From Rhodospirillaceae bacterium (GTDB lineage Bacteria; Pseudomonadota; Alphaproteobacteria; Dongiales; Dongiaceae), in the NCBI GenBank assembly GCA_008012315.1, contig SSEL01000022.1:1-64000 (forward strand): a stretch of DNA of 64,000 bases, written 5' to 3'. The position numbers and the translations under genes are program-made. The notes under the pieces are model-generated. The model was not told where the DNA came from. It saw nothing but the letters and a program-made list of their open reading frames with translations, and ran no database searches. Positions 44,277-53,361 of the stretch are shown here, one piece after another. Every line of letters starts with the position of its first letter. The stretch's first letter is position 1.

Positions 44277-45983
44277 ATGAGCGCTGCAACCTGGCTGCAT
44301 CACCGGCCGATGGTCACCAAACTCCTGATCGCACCGGCCTTGGCTTTTCTCGTGACGATCGGTCTTCTCGCCGCCTCCGCCATCGGGTTCCGCACCCAGG
44401 CCGGCTATCTGCGCAACATGGGTGACGATCAGGATCTGGTGATCAGCGTCGCGCAGGCTTTCCGGGAAATCTCCACCACTCATGCTTTGCTCTATCGCAT
44501 CACCGCGCAGGGCACGAATTCCACCAATTTCATGGATGCAAGCCAGCTCGACATGAATGCCGCGGTGGCCGAGATCGAAAGCCACATCACCGCCGCGGAA
44601 AAAACCATCGCCGGGTTCGCGGCGGCCATGCCCTCGGTCGACGGCCTGCAAAAGGTCAAGGCCGATATCGCCACCTATCACGAAATTCTCAAAAAGGTGA
44701 CCGACCTGGCGTCGCTCGGTTCGGCGTCGGCGATGAAAAAGATCCTCGATGCCGACAAGGCCTTTTTGGCGCTGCAAGATCCCTTCGTCTCGCTGCAGAA
44801 GCAATTACAGGACGCATCGCAGCAACGCCAGGACGCTGCCGGTCAATATAGCGCGCGTATCCAGCTTGGCCTCACCATCGCCGCCGCCTTAGGTCTGCTG
44901 GCGATGACATTGATCAGTTTCTGGCTGGCCCGCCTGCTGGTGCGGCGCGTGCGTGTCCTGTCCGACAGCGTCACCATCCTGGCATCGGGCCAGACCGATA
45001 TCGCGGCCATCGACACCCGGTATCGCGACGAATTGGGCCGGATCGAAACGGCCGTCATGGTGTTTCGCAACAAGCTTGAGGAGAACCATCGCCTCGTCGC
45101 GGCACAGCAGGCGACCGCCGCCGCCAATGCGGCACGCCAGCAGCGCCTGGAAGAGGCCGTGCATCGCTTCGGCCAGCAGATCGAGAGCATCGTCCGGCAT
45201 GTCGCCCAGGCGGTGGATCAGTTGCACGGCTCGGCCAGCGATCTGAAGGAAACGGCCGGCGCCGCAAATAACCAGGCCGATGCCGTCGCCGGCGCCTCGG
45301 CCGAAGCCAGCACCAATGTCGGCGCCATCGCCTCTGCCGTGGAGGAACTGGCCGGATCGCTGGCGGAGATTAGCCGCCATGTCCAGGAATCCCACCGGAT
45401 TTCCAGCACCGCGATCGATCGCGGCCGGATCACCCATGAGCAGATGGATGCTTTGACCGGCGCCGCCGAACGGGTCGGGGAAATCACCGATCTGATCCGC
45501 GACATCGCCCGCCAGACCAATCTTCTGGCGCTCAATGCCACGATCGAAGCGGCGCGGGCCGGTGAAGCCGGCAGCGGCTTCGCCGTCGTCGCCGGCGAGG
45601 TTCGCGGCCTGGCCGACCAGACGGGCCGCGCCGTCGCGGAAATCGGTGAGCGCATCAGCGAAATCCGCAATGCTTGCAGCAGTGTCGCCAACTCCACCGG
45701 CGACGTCCTGTCGATCATCCAGCAGATGACCGGCCTGTCCAGCGCCATCGCCGATGCGGTGGAAAACCAGAACGGGGCAACCAAGGGTATCGCCGTCAAT
45801 ATGCAGGCCGCCGCGGCCCGCACTGCGACCGTGTCCAGCACCATTCAGGACCTGTCCCGCGCCGCCGGAACCACAGGCAGCGGCGCGCATCAGGTCTTCA
45901 ATGCCGCCGATGCCCTGAACGACCTTGGCCGGCATCTGCGCCAGGAAGTCGATGTTTTCCTGAAAGTGGTCGAAGCGGCCTGA
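44277..45983 (+). CDS. Methyl-accepting chemotaxis protein
   Basis: 568 residues. Two transmembrane helices (about 14-36 and 195-218) bracket a periplasmic four-helix-type sensing region. A HAMP domain follows, then the cytoplasmic signalling domain with the hairpin tip [36 protein letters not shown]. The ATG at MSAATW has GAGGAAG six bases before it; a TTG lies 57 bases upstream. No other chemotaxis gene is adjacent. The ligand is unknown. Confidence 0.92.
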   Translation: MSAATWLHHRPMVTKLLIAPALAFLVTIGLLAASAIGFRTQAGYLRNMGDDQDLVISVAQAFREISTTHALLYRITAQGTNSTNFMDASQLDMNAAVAEIESHITAAEKTIAGFAAAMPSVDGLQKVKADIATYHEILKKVTDLASLGSASAMKKILDADKAFLALQDPFVSLQKQLQDASQQRQDAAGQYSARIQLGLTIAAALGLLAMTLISFWLARLLVRRVRVLSDSVTILASGQTDIAAIDTRYRDELGRIETAVMVFRNKLEENHRLVAAQQATAAANAARQQRLEEAVHRFGQQIESIVRHVAQAVDQLHGSASDLKETAGAANNQADAVAGASAEASTNVGAIASAVEELAGSLAEISRHVQESHRISSTAIDRGRITHEQMDALTGAAERVGEITDLIRDIARQTNLLALNATIEAARAGEAGSGFAVVAGEVRGLADQTGRAVAEIGERISEIRNACSSVANSTGDVLSIIQQMTGLSSAIADAVENQNGATKGIAVNMQAAAARTATVSSTIQDLSRAAGTTGSGAHQVFNAADALNDLGRHLRQEVDVFLKVVEAA

Positions 45984-45994
45984 GAGGCGGGGCA

Positions 45995-46030
45995 GCCTAA
46001 GAATCGGGGTATCTTGGGAAAATGCCTTTT
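45995..46030 (+). terminator. Terminator-like stem after the chemoreceptor gene
   Basis: CCTAAGA pairs with TCTTGGG (one G-T), flanked by GGCA / TGCC, then TTTTATT. It lies between convergent genes and reaches the stop codon of the YkvA gene. Pairing is interrupted, so the call is moderate. Confidence 0.45.
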
Positions 46031-46415
46031 ATTCGGCGAGGCGTTCCAGGCTTTCCCGGGCCCGCGCCTGATGTTCCGGCTTGATGTGCCGGGCAACGCT
46101 GCGGATGGCTGCATAGATGACGGCGGCATCATCGGTAAAGCCGAACCAGGCCAGGAAGTCCGGCACCAGATCAATCGGCACGATGAAATAGGCCAGCGCG
46201 CCGAACAGGATCGCCTTGACCTGCAGCGGCGTCGACGGGTCGATGGCGCAGTAATAAGCCGCCACCGCTTCATCCAGAAACGGCAGCTTGGCGGCGACAC
46301 GGCGCACTTTGCGCCAGAAGCCGGCTTCCACCGTCTTCTGGTCCTGTTTCAGCTTCTCGGGGTCGTAAACGACGACATCTCGCCCCGTCCCTTCCCCCGT
46401 CTGCTCACCCGCCAT
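46029..46415 (-). CDS. YkvA family (DUF1232) membrane protein
   Basis: 128 residues. The DUF1232 core reads VKAILFGALAYFIVPIDLVPDFLAWFGFTDDAAVI, one or two hydrophobic hairpins with the conserved P-I-D-L-x-P-D-F. Function of the family is unknown. The ATG at MAGEQTG has AAGGAG nine bases before it; a TTG upstream gives a longer form. It is convergent with the chemoreceptor gene. Confidence 0.85.
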   Translation of the reverse strand: MAGEQTGEGTGRDVVVYDPEKLKQDQKTVEAGFWRKVRRVAAKLPFLDEAVAAYYCAIDPSTPLQVKAILFGALAYFIVPIDLVPDFLAWFGFTDDAAVIYAAIRSVARHIKPEHQARARESLERLAE

Positions 46416-46532
46416 CCAGGCAATCTCCTTGCGAGGCTCATGGTGGCGCAATGCTTGCGCTCACCCTTCCAGATATAAGCCGCCGTTCTGGATATAAGTC
46501 GGCGGGCCGGGTTTACAAGCGGATGCGGGCGG

Positions 46533-47468
46533 TCAGAATCCCGTGAGATCGGCCCCCTTCAAGGCCAGCAATTGCCGGGTTTCGGCCGGTGTCGCGACAT
46601 CCAGGGAGAGGTTTTCCAGAATGGTGCGAATACGCCGCACCTGGTCGGCATTGCTATGCGCCAATTCACCCTTGCCGAGATAGAGCGAGTCTTCCAGCCC
46701 GACCCGGACATTGCCGCCCATGATCGCCCCCATGGTGACGAAACCCATCTGGTGCCGGCCCGCCGCCAGGATCGACCAGTGATAATCCGCGCCGAACAAT
46801 TTGTCGGCGATGCGGCGCATCTGCAGCAGGTTTTCCGGATCGGCGCCGATGCCGCCGAGAATACCGAAGATGGTCTGGACGAAAAGCGGCGGCTTGACCA
46901 GGCCGCGATCGAGGAAATGCGCCAGGGTATAAAGATGGCCGACATCGTAGCATTCGAATTCGAACCTGGTGCCATGCGCCTCGCCAAGTTCGCGCAGAAT
47001 GTGCTCGATATCGCCGAAAGTATTGCGAAAGATGAAGTCGCGGCTTCGCTCGAGATGCTCGCGTTCCCAGTCATGCTGAAACGCCGGGTATTTGTTGAGC
47101 AGCGGATAGAGCCCGAAATTCATCGATCCCATATTGAGCGAACACATTTCCGGCTTCGCCGCCAAAGGCGCGGCCAGCCGTTCCTGCACCGTCATGTTGC
47201 TGCCCCCGCCCGTCGTCACATTGATGACGGCATCGGTCGATTGCTTGATGCGGGGCAGGAATTTCATGAAGATGGCCGGATCGGGGCTCGGCCGGCCGTC
47301 CTTCGGATCGCGGGCATGGAGATGCAGGATGGCCGCACCGGCTTCGGCCGCCGCAATGGCATCGGCGGCGATCTGATCCGGGGTCAACGGCAGATAAGGC
47401 GACATGGTCGGCGTATGAATTGACCCTGTCACCGCACAGGTGATGATGACTTTGCGGGCGGCGGCCAT
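46533..47468 (-). CDS. Beta-keto acid cleavage enzyme (BKACE, DUF849)
   Basis: 311 residues, TIM-barrel. The zinc ligands are expected at H49 and H51 in AAILHLHARDPKDGRPS; other family blocks are VINVTTGGGSNMTVQERL, PEMCSLNMGSMNFG and ILAAGRHQMGF. The family cleaves beta-keto acids with acetyl-CoA to give acetoacetyl-CoA and a CoA ester, as in 3-keto-5-aminohexanoate cleavage or dehydrocarnitine cleavage. GGGGAG lies before the ATG. The neighbouring BetI-like regulator, polyamine-binding protein and aacS-type ligase suggest amine- or keto acid-linked substrates; the substrate is undetermined. Confidence 0.88.
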   Translation of the reverse strand: MAAARKVIITCAVTGSIHTPTMSPYLPLTPDQIAADAIAAAEAGAAILHLHARDPKDGRPSPDPAIFMKFLPRIKQSTDAVINVTTGGGSNMTVQERLAAPLAAKPEMCSLNMGSMNFGLYPLLNKYPAFQHDWEREHLERSRDFIFRNTFGDIEHILRELGEAHGTRFEFECYDVGHLYTLAHFLDRGLVKPPLFVQTIFGILGGIGADPENLLQMRRIADKLFGADYHWSILAAGRHQMGFVTMGAIMGGNVRVGLEDSLYLGKGELAHSNADQVRRIRTILENLSLDVATPAETRQLLALKGADLTGF

Positions 47469-47621
47469 GGAAAACTCCCCTGCTTGGTCGTTTTGCTGTG
47501 ATGCTGCCGTTCCCCGACCGTGCTGGCAACGATTTATTAACCAGCCTCGCGGCGTTATGGGGGAGCCGTATTCGGGCCGATAGACCCACCGAGACCCCTG
47601 GGAGATATCCTGGAATTCATC

Positions 47622-48287
47622 ATGTCCAACGCGCGCAGATATCGCCCGCTCTTTGCCGCCCTGATCGGCGGCCTGGTCACGAGCTTCGCCCTGTCACTGC
47701 CCCAGATTGCCGTGGCACAGGCCAATCCGGCCCAGGCCAGCCCCGGCCCGAGCGGCAGTGCCGCCAATTCGCTCGATGTGATCGTCGATGGCGAGCGCCA
47801 TAGCTGGCGCCCCCTGGAACAGGGCGCCGATACTGCCTGGGAAGCCTATCGCAAGGGCGATTACCAGGCCGCCGTGCCGGTCTTCGCCCGCCTCGCCAAG
47901 CTTGGCCATCCGGTGGCGGAATGGCTGATGGGGAACGTCTATTTCGCCGGCCAGGGTGTGCCGCAGGATTACCGCCGGGCCCTGGAATGGTTCGAGAAGG
48001 CGGCCGATCAGGGGCTCATGCAAGCCTATGCGCCGACCGCCCAGCTTTACGAGCAAGGCAAGGGAACGCCGCTCGATCTCGGCAAGGCCTATATGTGGTA
48101 CAACATCGCCATCGCCAACCTGCCCAACAGCGTCGAGCGCTATAACCTGATGAAGCAGCGCGATGCCATCGCCGCGCTGATGACCCAGGCCCAGATCGAA
48201 GCGGCGCAGAAGCGTTCCTTGCTCTTCCAGCCGAAAAAAATCGTCCCACCGGATATCGAAACGGCGCGCGAGATGCTGGGCGAATAA
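47622..48287 (+). CDS. Secreted Sel1-repeat / TPR-like protein
   Basis: 221 residues. A signal peptide ends near PQIAVAQA (about residue 32). The mature part has a TPR-like helix pair (WEAYRKGDYQAAVPVFARLAKLGHPVAEWLMGNVYFAGQGVPQDYRRALEWFEKAADQG) with Sel1 repeat spacing, then a second copy (LYEQGKGTPLDLGKAYMWYNIAI). Sel1 proteins mediate protein-protein contacts in the periplasm or envelope. Divergent from the BKACE gene and three bases from the end of the TetR gene. Confidence 0.85.
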   Translation: MSNARRYRPLFAALIGGLVTSFALSLPQIAVAQANPAQASPGPSGSAANSLDVIVDGERHSWRPLEQGADTAWEAYRKGDYQAAVPVFARLAKLGHPVAEWLMGNVYFAGQGVPQDYRRALEWFEKAADQGLMQAYAPTAQLYEQGKGTPLDLGKAYMWYNIAIANLPNSVERYNLMKQRDAIAALMTQAQIEAAQKRSLLFQPKKIVPPDIETAREMLGE

Positions 48288-48290
48288 AGC

Positions 48291-49022
48291 TCAGCTCTGG
48301 GTGGCCAGGCGCCGGGACTTTGCCGCCGCCGCCGCGGTCTTATCCGCATTGGCCTGGCCGACGATCGCCTGCGCGAATGAGGCGGCGATATAGTCCCGGC
48401 AAATCTGAATTGCGGTCCTCGCCTTCATCGAACTGCCGGGCACGGCAGAGGCGGACCATAGCCCTTCGATCAGAGCGCCGAGACCAAGTCCGATCTGACG
48501 GGCATGGGTCGGCGACACGCCATGCCGGCGCGCAAGGTTCCGGCATTGGCGCAGGATTTCATCGCCGCAGCGCTTTTCGATCCGGTCGATCGCCTGAAGA
48601 CTGGAATCACCGTGGCAGGCCTCGCCCCAGAACGCGAACCAGGCGGCTGCCTTCGGTTGGCTGAAAACCACGGCATCGAAAGCGGCAATCACCATCGCAT
48701 CGAGAATCTGCGGCGGATCGTCCAGCCCCTCCGTGCGCTTGCGCCAGACCGCCTCGTATTCCTCCGCCAGATTCTGGAAAGCGGCACGGAACAATTCTTC
48801 CTTGCCGGCGAAATAAAAATTCGCGAGGCCCACGGAGAGACCGCTTTCTTTCGCAACGTCCTGGATGGTCGCGCGCGCCACGCCTTTTCGACCAACCACA
48901 CGAATGGCCGCATCGATCAGATGCTGCCGCTTACGCTGTCCTTTAGCCTGCTGGCCTCTCGGCTGTTGCTCTTTAGGCTGCGGTTCTTCGGTCTTCTGAC
49001 CGTTTAATTCCTGCTTGGCCAC
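48291..49022 (-). CDS. TetR-family regulator, BetI-like
   Basis: 243 residues. A polar N-terminal tail rich in Q/K/P (about 28 residues) precedes the TetR helix-turn-helix IDAAIRVVGRKGVARATIQDVAKESGLSVGLANFYFAGKEELFRAAF. The remainder resembles the BetI ligand domain (WFAFWGEACHG, GLGLGALIEGLWSASAVPG). The start is GTG with AAAGGAAAAG upstream. It is divergent from the orphan polyamine-binding gene; a perfect inverted repeat lies between them. Choline or another quaternary or polyamine-type ligand is plausible but unproven. The stop is four bases from the Sel1 gene. Confidence 0.87.
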   Translation of the reverse strand: MAKQELNGQKTEEPQPKEQQPRGQQAKGQRKRQHLIDAAIRVVGRKGVARATIQDVAKESGLSVGLANFYFAGKEELFRAAFQNLAEEYEAVWRKRTEGLDDPPQILDAMVIAAFDAVVFSQPKAAAWFAFWGEACHGDSSLQAIDRIEKRCGDEILRQCRNLARRHGVSPTHARQIGLGLGALIEGLWSASAVPGSSMKARTAIQICRDYIAASFAQAIVGQANADKTAAAAAKSRRLATQS

Positions 49023-49380
49023 GTAACGTCTTTTCCTTTACCCGACGAAGTCTGAATAATGCAGCCCCTCAACCGGTTCAAGCATATCCGGGCAACTTCC
49101 ATTTGAACAGTGATTCAAAAATACTGGACTTCGCGTTTTTTGTCATGCGATGCTGCCGCAAAGCCGAATAAAAGAACAAAAATTCGGGGAGAGCGCGATT
49201 TCATGCCGGGGCAGACAGCCTTAGAAGGGACCAGGGCGACGTCGCAGAAGACGAGCGCTTCGCCGGCCATCTTTTTGCCCGGCAATTCGACAGCGATCCG
49301 GAAACGGTTCGGCGTGACCGTGTCGTCATCAGCCAGCAAGCTTTTCTCTAACCATAAATATTACCGTTCATGGGAGTTTG
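49023..49380. other. Divergent intergenic region with inverted repeat
   Basis: 358 bp, less GC-rich than the surroundings. It contains the inverted repeat at 49102-49119 and the leader of the polyamine-binding gene. No gene is supported; short open frames lack a domain or a ribosome site. Confidence 0.5.
49102..49119. promoter_or_regulatory. Putative operator of the BetI-like regulator
   Basis: Perfect 6-bp arms TTTGAA / TTCAAA around a six-base spacer CAGTGA, about 80 bp before the TetR start and about 260 bp before the divergent gene. TTGAAC/GTTCAA-type arms are known for BetI operators. Binding is inferred. Confidence 0.45.
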
Positions 49381-50481
49381 ATGATGTTGCGTTTCTTCTG
49401 TTCAGCTGCTTTATCCCTGGGGCTGGCCGTCTCGGCATTCAGCGCCACCGCCTCGGCCGAGGACAAGGTATTGAATGTCTATAACTGGTCCGACTATGTC
49501 GCACCGGATACGATCGCCAATTTCGAGAAAGAGACCGGTATCAAGGTCCGCTACGACCTGTTCGAGAGCTATGACTCGCTCTATGCGAAATTGCTGGCCG
49601 GACACAGCGACTATGACGTCGTCTTCCCCTCGGCCTGGGTCATGGGCAAGATGATCAAGGCCGGCGTTTTCCATAAGCTCGACAAATCGAAGCTCCCCAA
49701 TACCGCCACGCTCAACCCGACCATCATGAAAGTCCTGGCCCAGTATGATCCGGGCAATGAACACGCGGTCCCCTATATGCGCTGGTCGACCGGCATCGCC
49801 TATGATGTCGACAAGGTGAAGAAGATTCTGCCGGATGCCCCGCTGGACAGCGCGGCGCTGATTTTCGATCCGGCCAATGCCGAGAAGCTCAGCCAATGCG
49901 GCATCGAGATGGTGGATTCCTCCGAGGAAATCGTCGGCATGGCGCTTGGCTATCTTGGCAAGAAGCCGCTATCGACCGATCCTGCCGATCTCAAAGCGGC
50001 GCAGGAGATGATGGCGAAGATCCGGCCCTATTTGAAGAAGATCGGCCCAGGCATCTATAACGACCTCGCCAATGGCGAGGCCTGTGTCGCGATCATCTGG
50101 TCAGGCGATTTCCGTCTGGCGACGGATGCCATCGCCACCGCCAAATCCCCCATCAAGTTGACCTATATGGTGCCGAAGGAAGGCTCATTCCTCGGCCTCG
50201 ATGCCGCCGCCATTCCATCGGATGCGCCGCATTACGAGAATGCGCTGCTGTTCATCAACTACCTGATACGGCCGGATGTCATCGCCGGCATCACCAATTT
50301 CGTTCATTACGCCAATGCCAATCCGGCGGCGGATAAGCTGGTGGCGGCGGAGATCCGCAATGATCCCGTCACCTATCCGACCGACGAGATCCTGCAGCGG
50401 CTGCTGCCGATGGAAGCGAAAAGCGATCAGGGCCTGCGAGCCGTCACCCGGCTCTGGACCAGCTTCATGAGCGGCCACTGA
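49381..50481 (+). CDS. Periplasmic spermidine/putrescine-binding protein, PotD/PotF-like (orphan)
   Basis: 366 residues. Signal peptide with cleavage near SATASA-ED. The mature protein starts VLNVYNWSDYVAPDTIANFEKETGIKV and continues YDVVFPSAWVMGKMIKAG, TGIAYDVDKVKK and AIIWSGDFRLATDAI, all PotD/PotF features with the tryptophan-rich polyamine pocket. No ATPase or permease gene is beside it, so it must work with a transporter encoded elsewhere, possibly the one at 8901-13018. Divergent from a BetI-like regulator. A terminator with T-run follows. ATG codons at 49381 and 49384 are both possible starts. Confidence 0.9.
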   Translation: MMLRFFCSAALSLGLAVSAFSATASAEDKVLNVYNWSDYVAPDTIANFEKETGIKVRYDLFESYDSLYAKLLAGHSDYDVVFPSAWVMGKMIKAGVFHKLDKSKLPNTATLNPTIMKVLAQYDPGNEHAVPYMRWSTGIAYDVDKVKKILPDAPLDSAALIFDPANAEKLSQCGIEMVDSSEEIVGMALGYLGKKPLSTDPADLKAAQEMMAKIRPYLKKIGPGIYNDLANGEACVAIIWSGDFRLATDAIATAKSPIKLTYMVPKEGSFLGLDAAAIPSDAPHYENALLFINYLIRPDVIAGITNFVHYANANPAADKLVAAEIRNDPVTYPTDEILQRLLPMEAKSDQGLRAVTRLWTSFMSGH

Positions 50482-50507
50482 TCCCCTCACGACGCACCGC
50501 TTACAAG

Positions 50508-50537
50508 AAAGGCCCGGCGGACATGCCGGGCCTTTTC
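50508..50537. terminator. Bidirectional rho-independent terminator
   Basis: Perfect 11-bp stem AAAGGCCCGGC / GCCGGGCCTTT with a six-base loop, followed by TTTTC on the plus strand and led by AAA so that the minus strand also ends in TTT. It separates the convergent binding-protein and OsmC genes. Confidence 0.88.
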
Positions 50538-50557
50538 ATTTGACCGATGCGTCTTCG

Positions 50558-50977
50558 TCAAGCCAGGTCGACGATCTCGAAATCATGGGTAATGGTCGCG
50601 GTCTTTTCCAGCATGATCGAGGCCGAACAGTATTTCTCGGCCGACAAAGCGATCGCCCGCTCGACCGTCTCGGGCTTCAGGTTCCGGCCGCTGACGATGA
50701 AATGATAGTGGATCTTGGTAAAGACCTTCGGATCCTCGGTCGCGCGTTCCGCCTCCAGCCGCAGGTCACATCCCTGGACGTCGTGGCGGCCGCGTTTCAG
50801 GATATGCACCACGTCGAAAGCCGTGCAGCCGCCGGCGCCCAGCAGCACATATTCCATCGGGCTCGGCGCAATGGTCGGCGCGCCCGGCGCCGGCGCCGCA
50901 TGCATCACCACCGCATGGCCGCTATTGCTTTCTCCGACGAAGGTATTGCCTTCGACCCAATTGACCCGCCCTTTCAT
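50558..50977 (-). CDS. OsmC/Ohr-family peroxiredoxin-like protein
   Basis: 139 residues. The two redox cysteines of the family are C51 in GAGGCTAFDVVHIL and C117 in SAEKYCSASIML. These reduce organic hydroperoxides in Ohr or OsmC. The sequence is closer to YhfA-like OsmC (MEYVLLGAGGCTAFDVVHILKRGRHDV) than to Ohr. Cytoplasmic; convergent with the binding-protein gene. Confidence 0.88.
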   Translation of the reverse strand: MKGRVNWVEGNTFVGESNSGHAVVMHAAPAPGAPTIAPSPMEYVLLGAGGCTAFDVVHILKRGRHDVQGCDLRLEAERATEDPKVFTKIHYHFIVSGRNLKPETVERAIALSAEKYCSASIMLEKTATITHDFEIVDLA

Positions 50978-51027
50978 CGTCCCGGAACTCCTATTCCTTT
51001 ATCGCCCGTGTCGGATTGTCATCTGTA

Positions 51028-52659
51028 TCAGACCGGCTTGAACCAGATCCGGGTATTGTCATAGCCGACCTCGATCGCCAATTCATCCCCCGGTGCGACG
51101 GCAATCGGCGTGAAAAATTCAGCCGCCTGTTTCCAATGGTTGGTCCGGCTGACGCTGTTCGAATGATAGGTCGTGGTCTCGTCCATGAAGAGATCGAACC
51201 AGAAGACGATGCCATGCACCACGCCGGTCTCGCGGACGGAAACCAGCAGGCGCCGCTCCTCCCGCAGCGCCATTTCATGGCGGAAATCAAAATCCAGCGC
51301 CGTGAAGGGCGCCGAGAGGAAGCGGTGCGGATCGGCGGCAAGATCGATCTGCGCATAAGCCGGCGAGCGGAAGCGGTCGAAATGGCTGAGATCGAAGCCC
51401 TCGATCTCGCGTACCGGGTTGATGCGGGCGAGATGCGGGCATTCCAGCAGGGCGCCATAAACCCGTGCGGCGGCCGGAATGATCTTGCACTCGGGCTTCA
51501 CCAGATTCTGCCGGGCATGGCTCAGCACCTGCAGCATGTTCGGCGCCAACATGCCGATATTGACGAGCTCGGACACGAAGACATCCGCCTTCTCGGGCAG
51601 ATCGCTTCCCACCTCCAGCTGGGTGGATTTCTTGGCGATCACCGTGATGCGGTCGCTGAAGCCGTTGCGGGCGACGGTTTCCACCGCTGCTTCCGCCAAA
51701 GCCGGCAAGACTTCGCAGGTCACCACACGTCCGGCGCCGGCCCGCGCCGCCATCATCGATACCAGGCCGGAACCCGTGCCGATTTCCAGCACCAGATCGC
51801 CCGGCTTCACCGCCGCCCGCAAGGCCGCGTCATAGGCCCGGTTGCGCTCGGTATCGTTGATCATCGGGATATGCCAGGCCGGTATCATGCTGGAAAGCTG
51901 CAGCCGCAGGGCGAAATTGAGATCGCCATCCTCGGGAAAACGCCGTACCGCATCCTGCAGCAGGGTCAAGGCTTCCGCCGGCTTTTCCTGATCGTGCAGC
52001 ACCTGTGCCAGCGAGGCATAGGCCGGGCGACAATTGGGATCGACCTCGATCGCGCGGCGGAAATAGCGCACCGCCGCGTCCATGTCGTCGGTGTAATAGG
52101 CGAGCTCGCCCAGATTGAAATGGGCATCGACGAAATCAGGCTGGTGCAACGCCGCTTCCTGGAAACAGATCGCGGCTTTCTCCAATTGGCCCTGGAATTT
52201 CAAGGCCAGGCCAAGATTGTTGATGGCGCTGATCAACCCCGGCATCACCGCCAGCGACTGACGAAAGCAACGCTCGGCATCCTCTGCCTGCCCCAGCCGC
52301 AGCAGGGCGTTCCCGAGATTGTTCCAGATCAGCCCGTCCCCGCCATTGAGATTGGTCGAGCGATAGAACGCCTGGGCGGCTTCCTCGAAACGGCCCATCT
52401 CAAAAAGCAGGACGCCATAGCTGTTCTGATACTTATTGTTCGTGGCATCCTGCGCAGCGGCGCGTTCCAGCCAGGCAAGCGCGTCGTTGGAACGACCGCC
52501 TTCGTGATGGATCATGATGCCCATGAGATGCATCGCGGCGGCATCATCCGGCCGCTGGCGCAACGCCTCCTCGCAATACCGGCGCGCGCCCGCCAGATCG
52601 ATGCGCGCAATCGCCTGCATCGCTTGTTCCAGCAGGGCCGATTGGGGCTCTGTCGTCAT
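51028..52659 (-). CDS. TPR protein with PRMT-like SAM-dependent methyltransferase domain
   Basis: 543 residues. The first ~270 form about six tetratricopeptide repeats (for example ALAWLERAAAQDATNNKYQNSYGVLLFEMGRFEEAAQAF). From about 280 comes a SAM-binding domain with motif I VLEIGTGSGLVSMMAARAG near 293, VVTCEVLPALAEAA, and the loop DVFVSELVNIGML, which is placed like the double-E loop of arginine methyltransferases. A beta-barrel-like tail follows. TPR plus PRMT in this order resembles eukaryotic PRMT9, so protein arginine methylation is possible; a small-molecule substrate cannot be excluded. GAGGAA precedes the ATG. Beside two small motility-type genes on the same strand. Confidence 0.78.
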   Translation of the reverse strand: MTTEPQSALLEQAMQAIARIDLAGARRYCEEALRQRPDDAAAMHLMGIMIHHEGGRSNDALAWLERAAAQDATNNKYQNSYGVLLFEMGRFEEAAQAFYRSTNLNGGDGLIWNNLGNALLRLGQAEDAERCFRQSLAVMPGLISAINNLGLALKFQGQLEKAAICFQEAALHQPDFVDAHFNLGELAYYTDDMDAAVRYFRRAIEVDPNCRPAYASLAQVLHDQEKPAEALTLLQDAVRRFPEDGDLNFALRLQLSSMIPAWHIPMINDTERNRAYDAALRAAVKPGDLVLEIGTGSGLVSMMAARAGAGRVVTCEVLPALAEAAVETVARNGFSDRITVIAKKSTQLEVGSDLPEKADVFVSELVNIGMLAPNMLQVLSHARQNLVKPECKIIPAAARVYGALLECPHLARINPVREIEGFDLSHFDRFRSPAYAQIDLAADPHRFLSAPFTALDFDFRHEMALREERRLLVSVRETGVVHGIVFWFDLFMDETTTYHSNSVSRTNHWKQAAEFFTPIAVAPGDELAIEVGYDNTRIWFKPV

Positions 52660-52824
52660 CTCATTCCTCGTCGCGCTATCCGGAGGGCGTCACCGCCCAT
52701 CTTCACTCTGCCATTCCTTGCGAGTCGGCCGCCATCCCCATCCGGCACCGGCCCGACACGGGCCCAATCCGGCACGGACATGAGCCGCCATCGAACGCCA
52801 AACGGTGACGCGCGATAGCCGGAA

Positions 52825-53109
52825 TCAGACGAGGATATTGACCAATGAGCCGCGCGGCAGATTGGAATTGGGCGGCGCATCACCGAGATCGATCTGCGGC
52901 GTCGATGCCGCGCCATCGCCTGCGCTGGGCGCCGCACCGGCCGCCGCGCCAACCGTCGGGGCCGGAGCGATAGCGGCCGCCTGCGCCAGCAGGTTGGTCA
53001 GGGTCTGGCCCTGGACCTTTGCCTGCCGCATGCTGGCGATCGAGACTTCCTGCGCCCGCTGCGCATTGCTGATCTGGACGGCGGCGGCACCGGCTGAGGC
53101 GATATCCAT
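52825..53109 (-). CDS. YjfB-like putative motility protein
   Basis: 94 residues. The N-terminal half MDIASAGAAAVQISNAQRAQEVSIASMRQAKVQGQ fits the short YjfB-type putative motility family (heptad-like, Q/A/S-rich). The second half is an A/P/G-rich low-complexity linker ending in NLPRGSLVNILV. No signal peptide. It follows the next small gene by 30 bp and precedes the TPR-PRMT gene by 165 bp. Role unknown; the family is linked to motility by context only. Confidence 0.6.
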   Translation of the reverse strand: MDIASAGAAAVQISNAQRAQEVSIASMRQAKVQGQTLTNLLAQAAAIAPAPTVGAAAGAAPSAGDGAASTPQIDLGDAPPNSNLPRGSLVNILV

Positions 53110-53139
53110 GGAGCGTTCCGAGCGGCTATGGGTTGCAGA

Positions 53140-53361
53140 TCAACTGACGATGTCGAGCAGGGATTTCGTCATCTCGCCATCGGTCTTCACCACGGCGGCA
53201 TTGGCTTTCACCGCAGTGGCGGCTTCGCTCAAGGAAACGGCATCCTTGGGGTCGAGCGAGCCGGACGCCACGTTCTGCGCCGTTTCGGTCAACTGCTTTT
53301 CCGCCTTTTTCAGGCCATGCAAAGCATTGGCGGTGGGGTGGCTGACCGAGGAGACGTCCAT
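53140..53361 (-). CDS. Small protein with flagellar rod/hook-like C-terminal motif
   Basis: 73 residues. The C terminus AATAVKANAAVVKTDGEMTKSLLDIVS resembles the tail helix of flagellar axial proteins (FlgC/FlgE type), where a similar asparagine-rich helix ends in LLDI. There is no N-terminal rod motif, so it is not a complete axial protein. The ATG at MDVSSV has GGAG about nine bases before it. It lies 30 bp upstream of the YjfB-like gene, probably in one transcript. No flagellar structural gene is near in this window. Confidence 0.55.
   Translation of the reverse strand: MDVSSVSHPTANALHGLKKAEKQLTETAQNVASGSLDPKDAVSLSEAATAVKANAAVVKTDGEMTKSLLDIVS

Noticed and set aside
49110..49484. Plus-strand open frame across the start of the orphan binding-protein gene
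   Set aside because: It is out of frame with the well-supported signal peptide and mature protein, and has no family motif.
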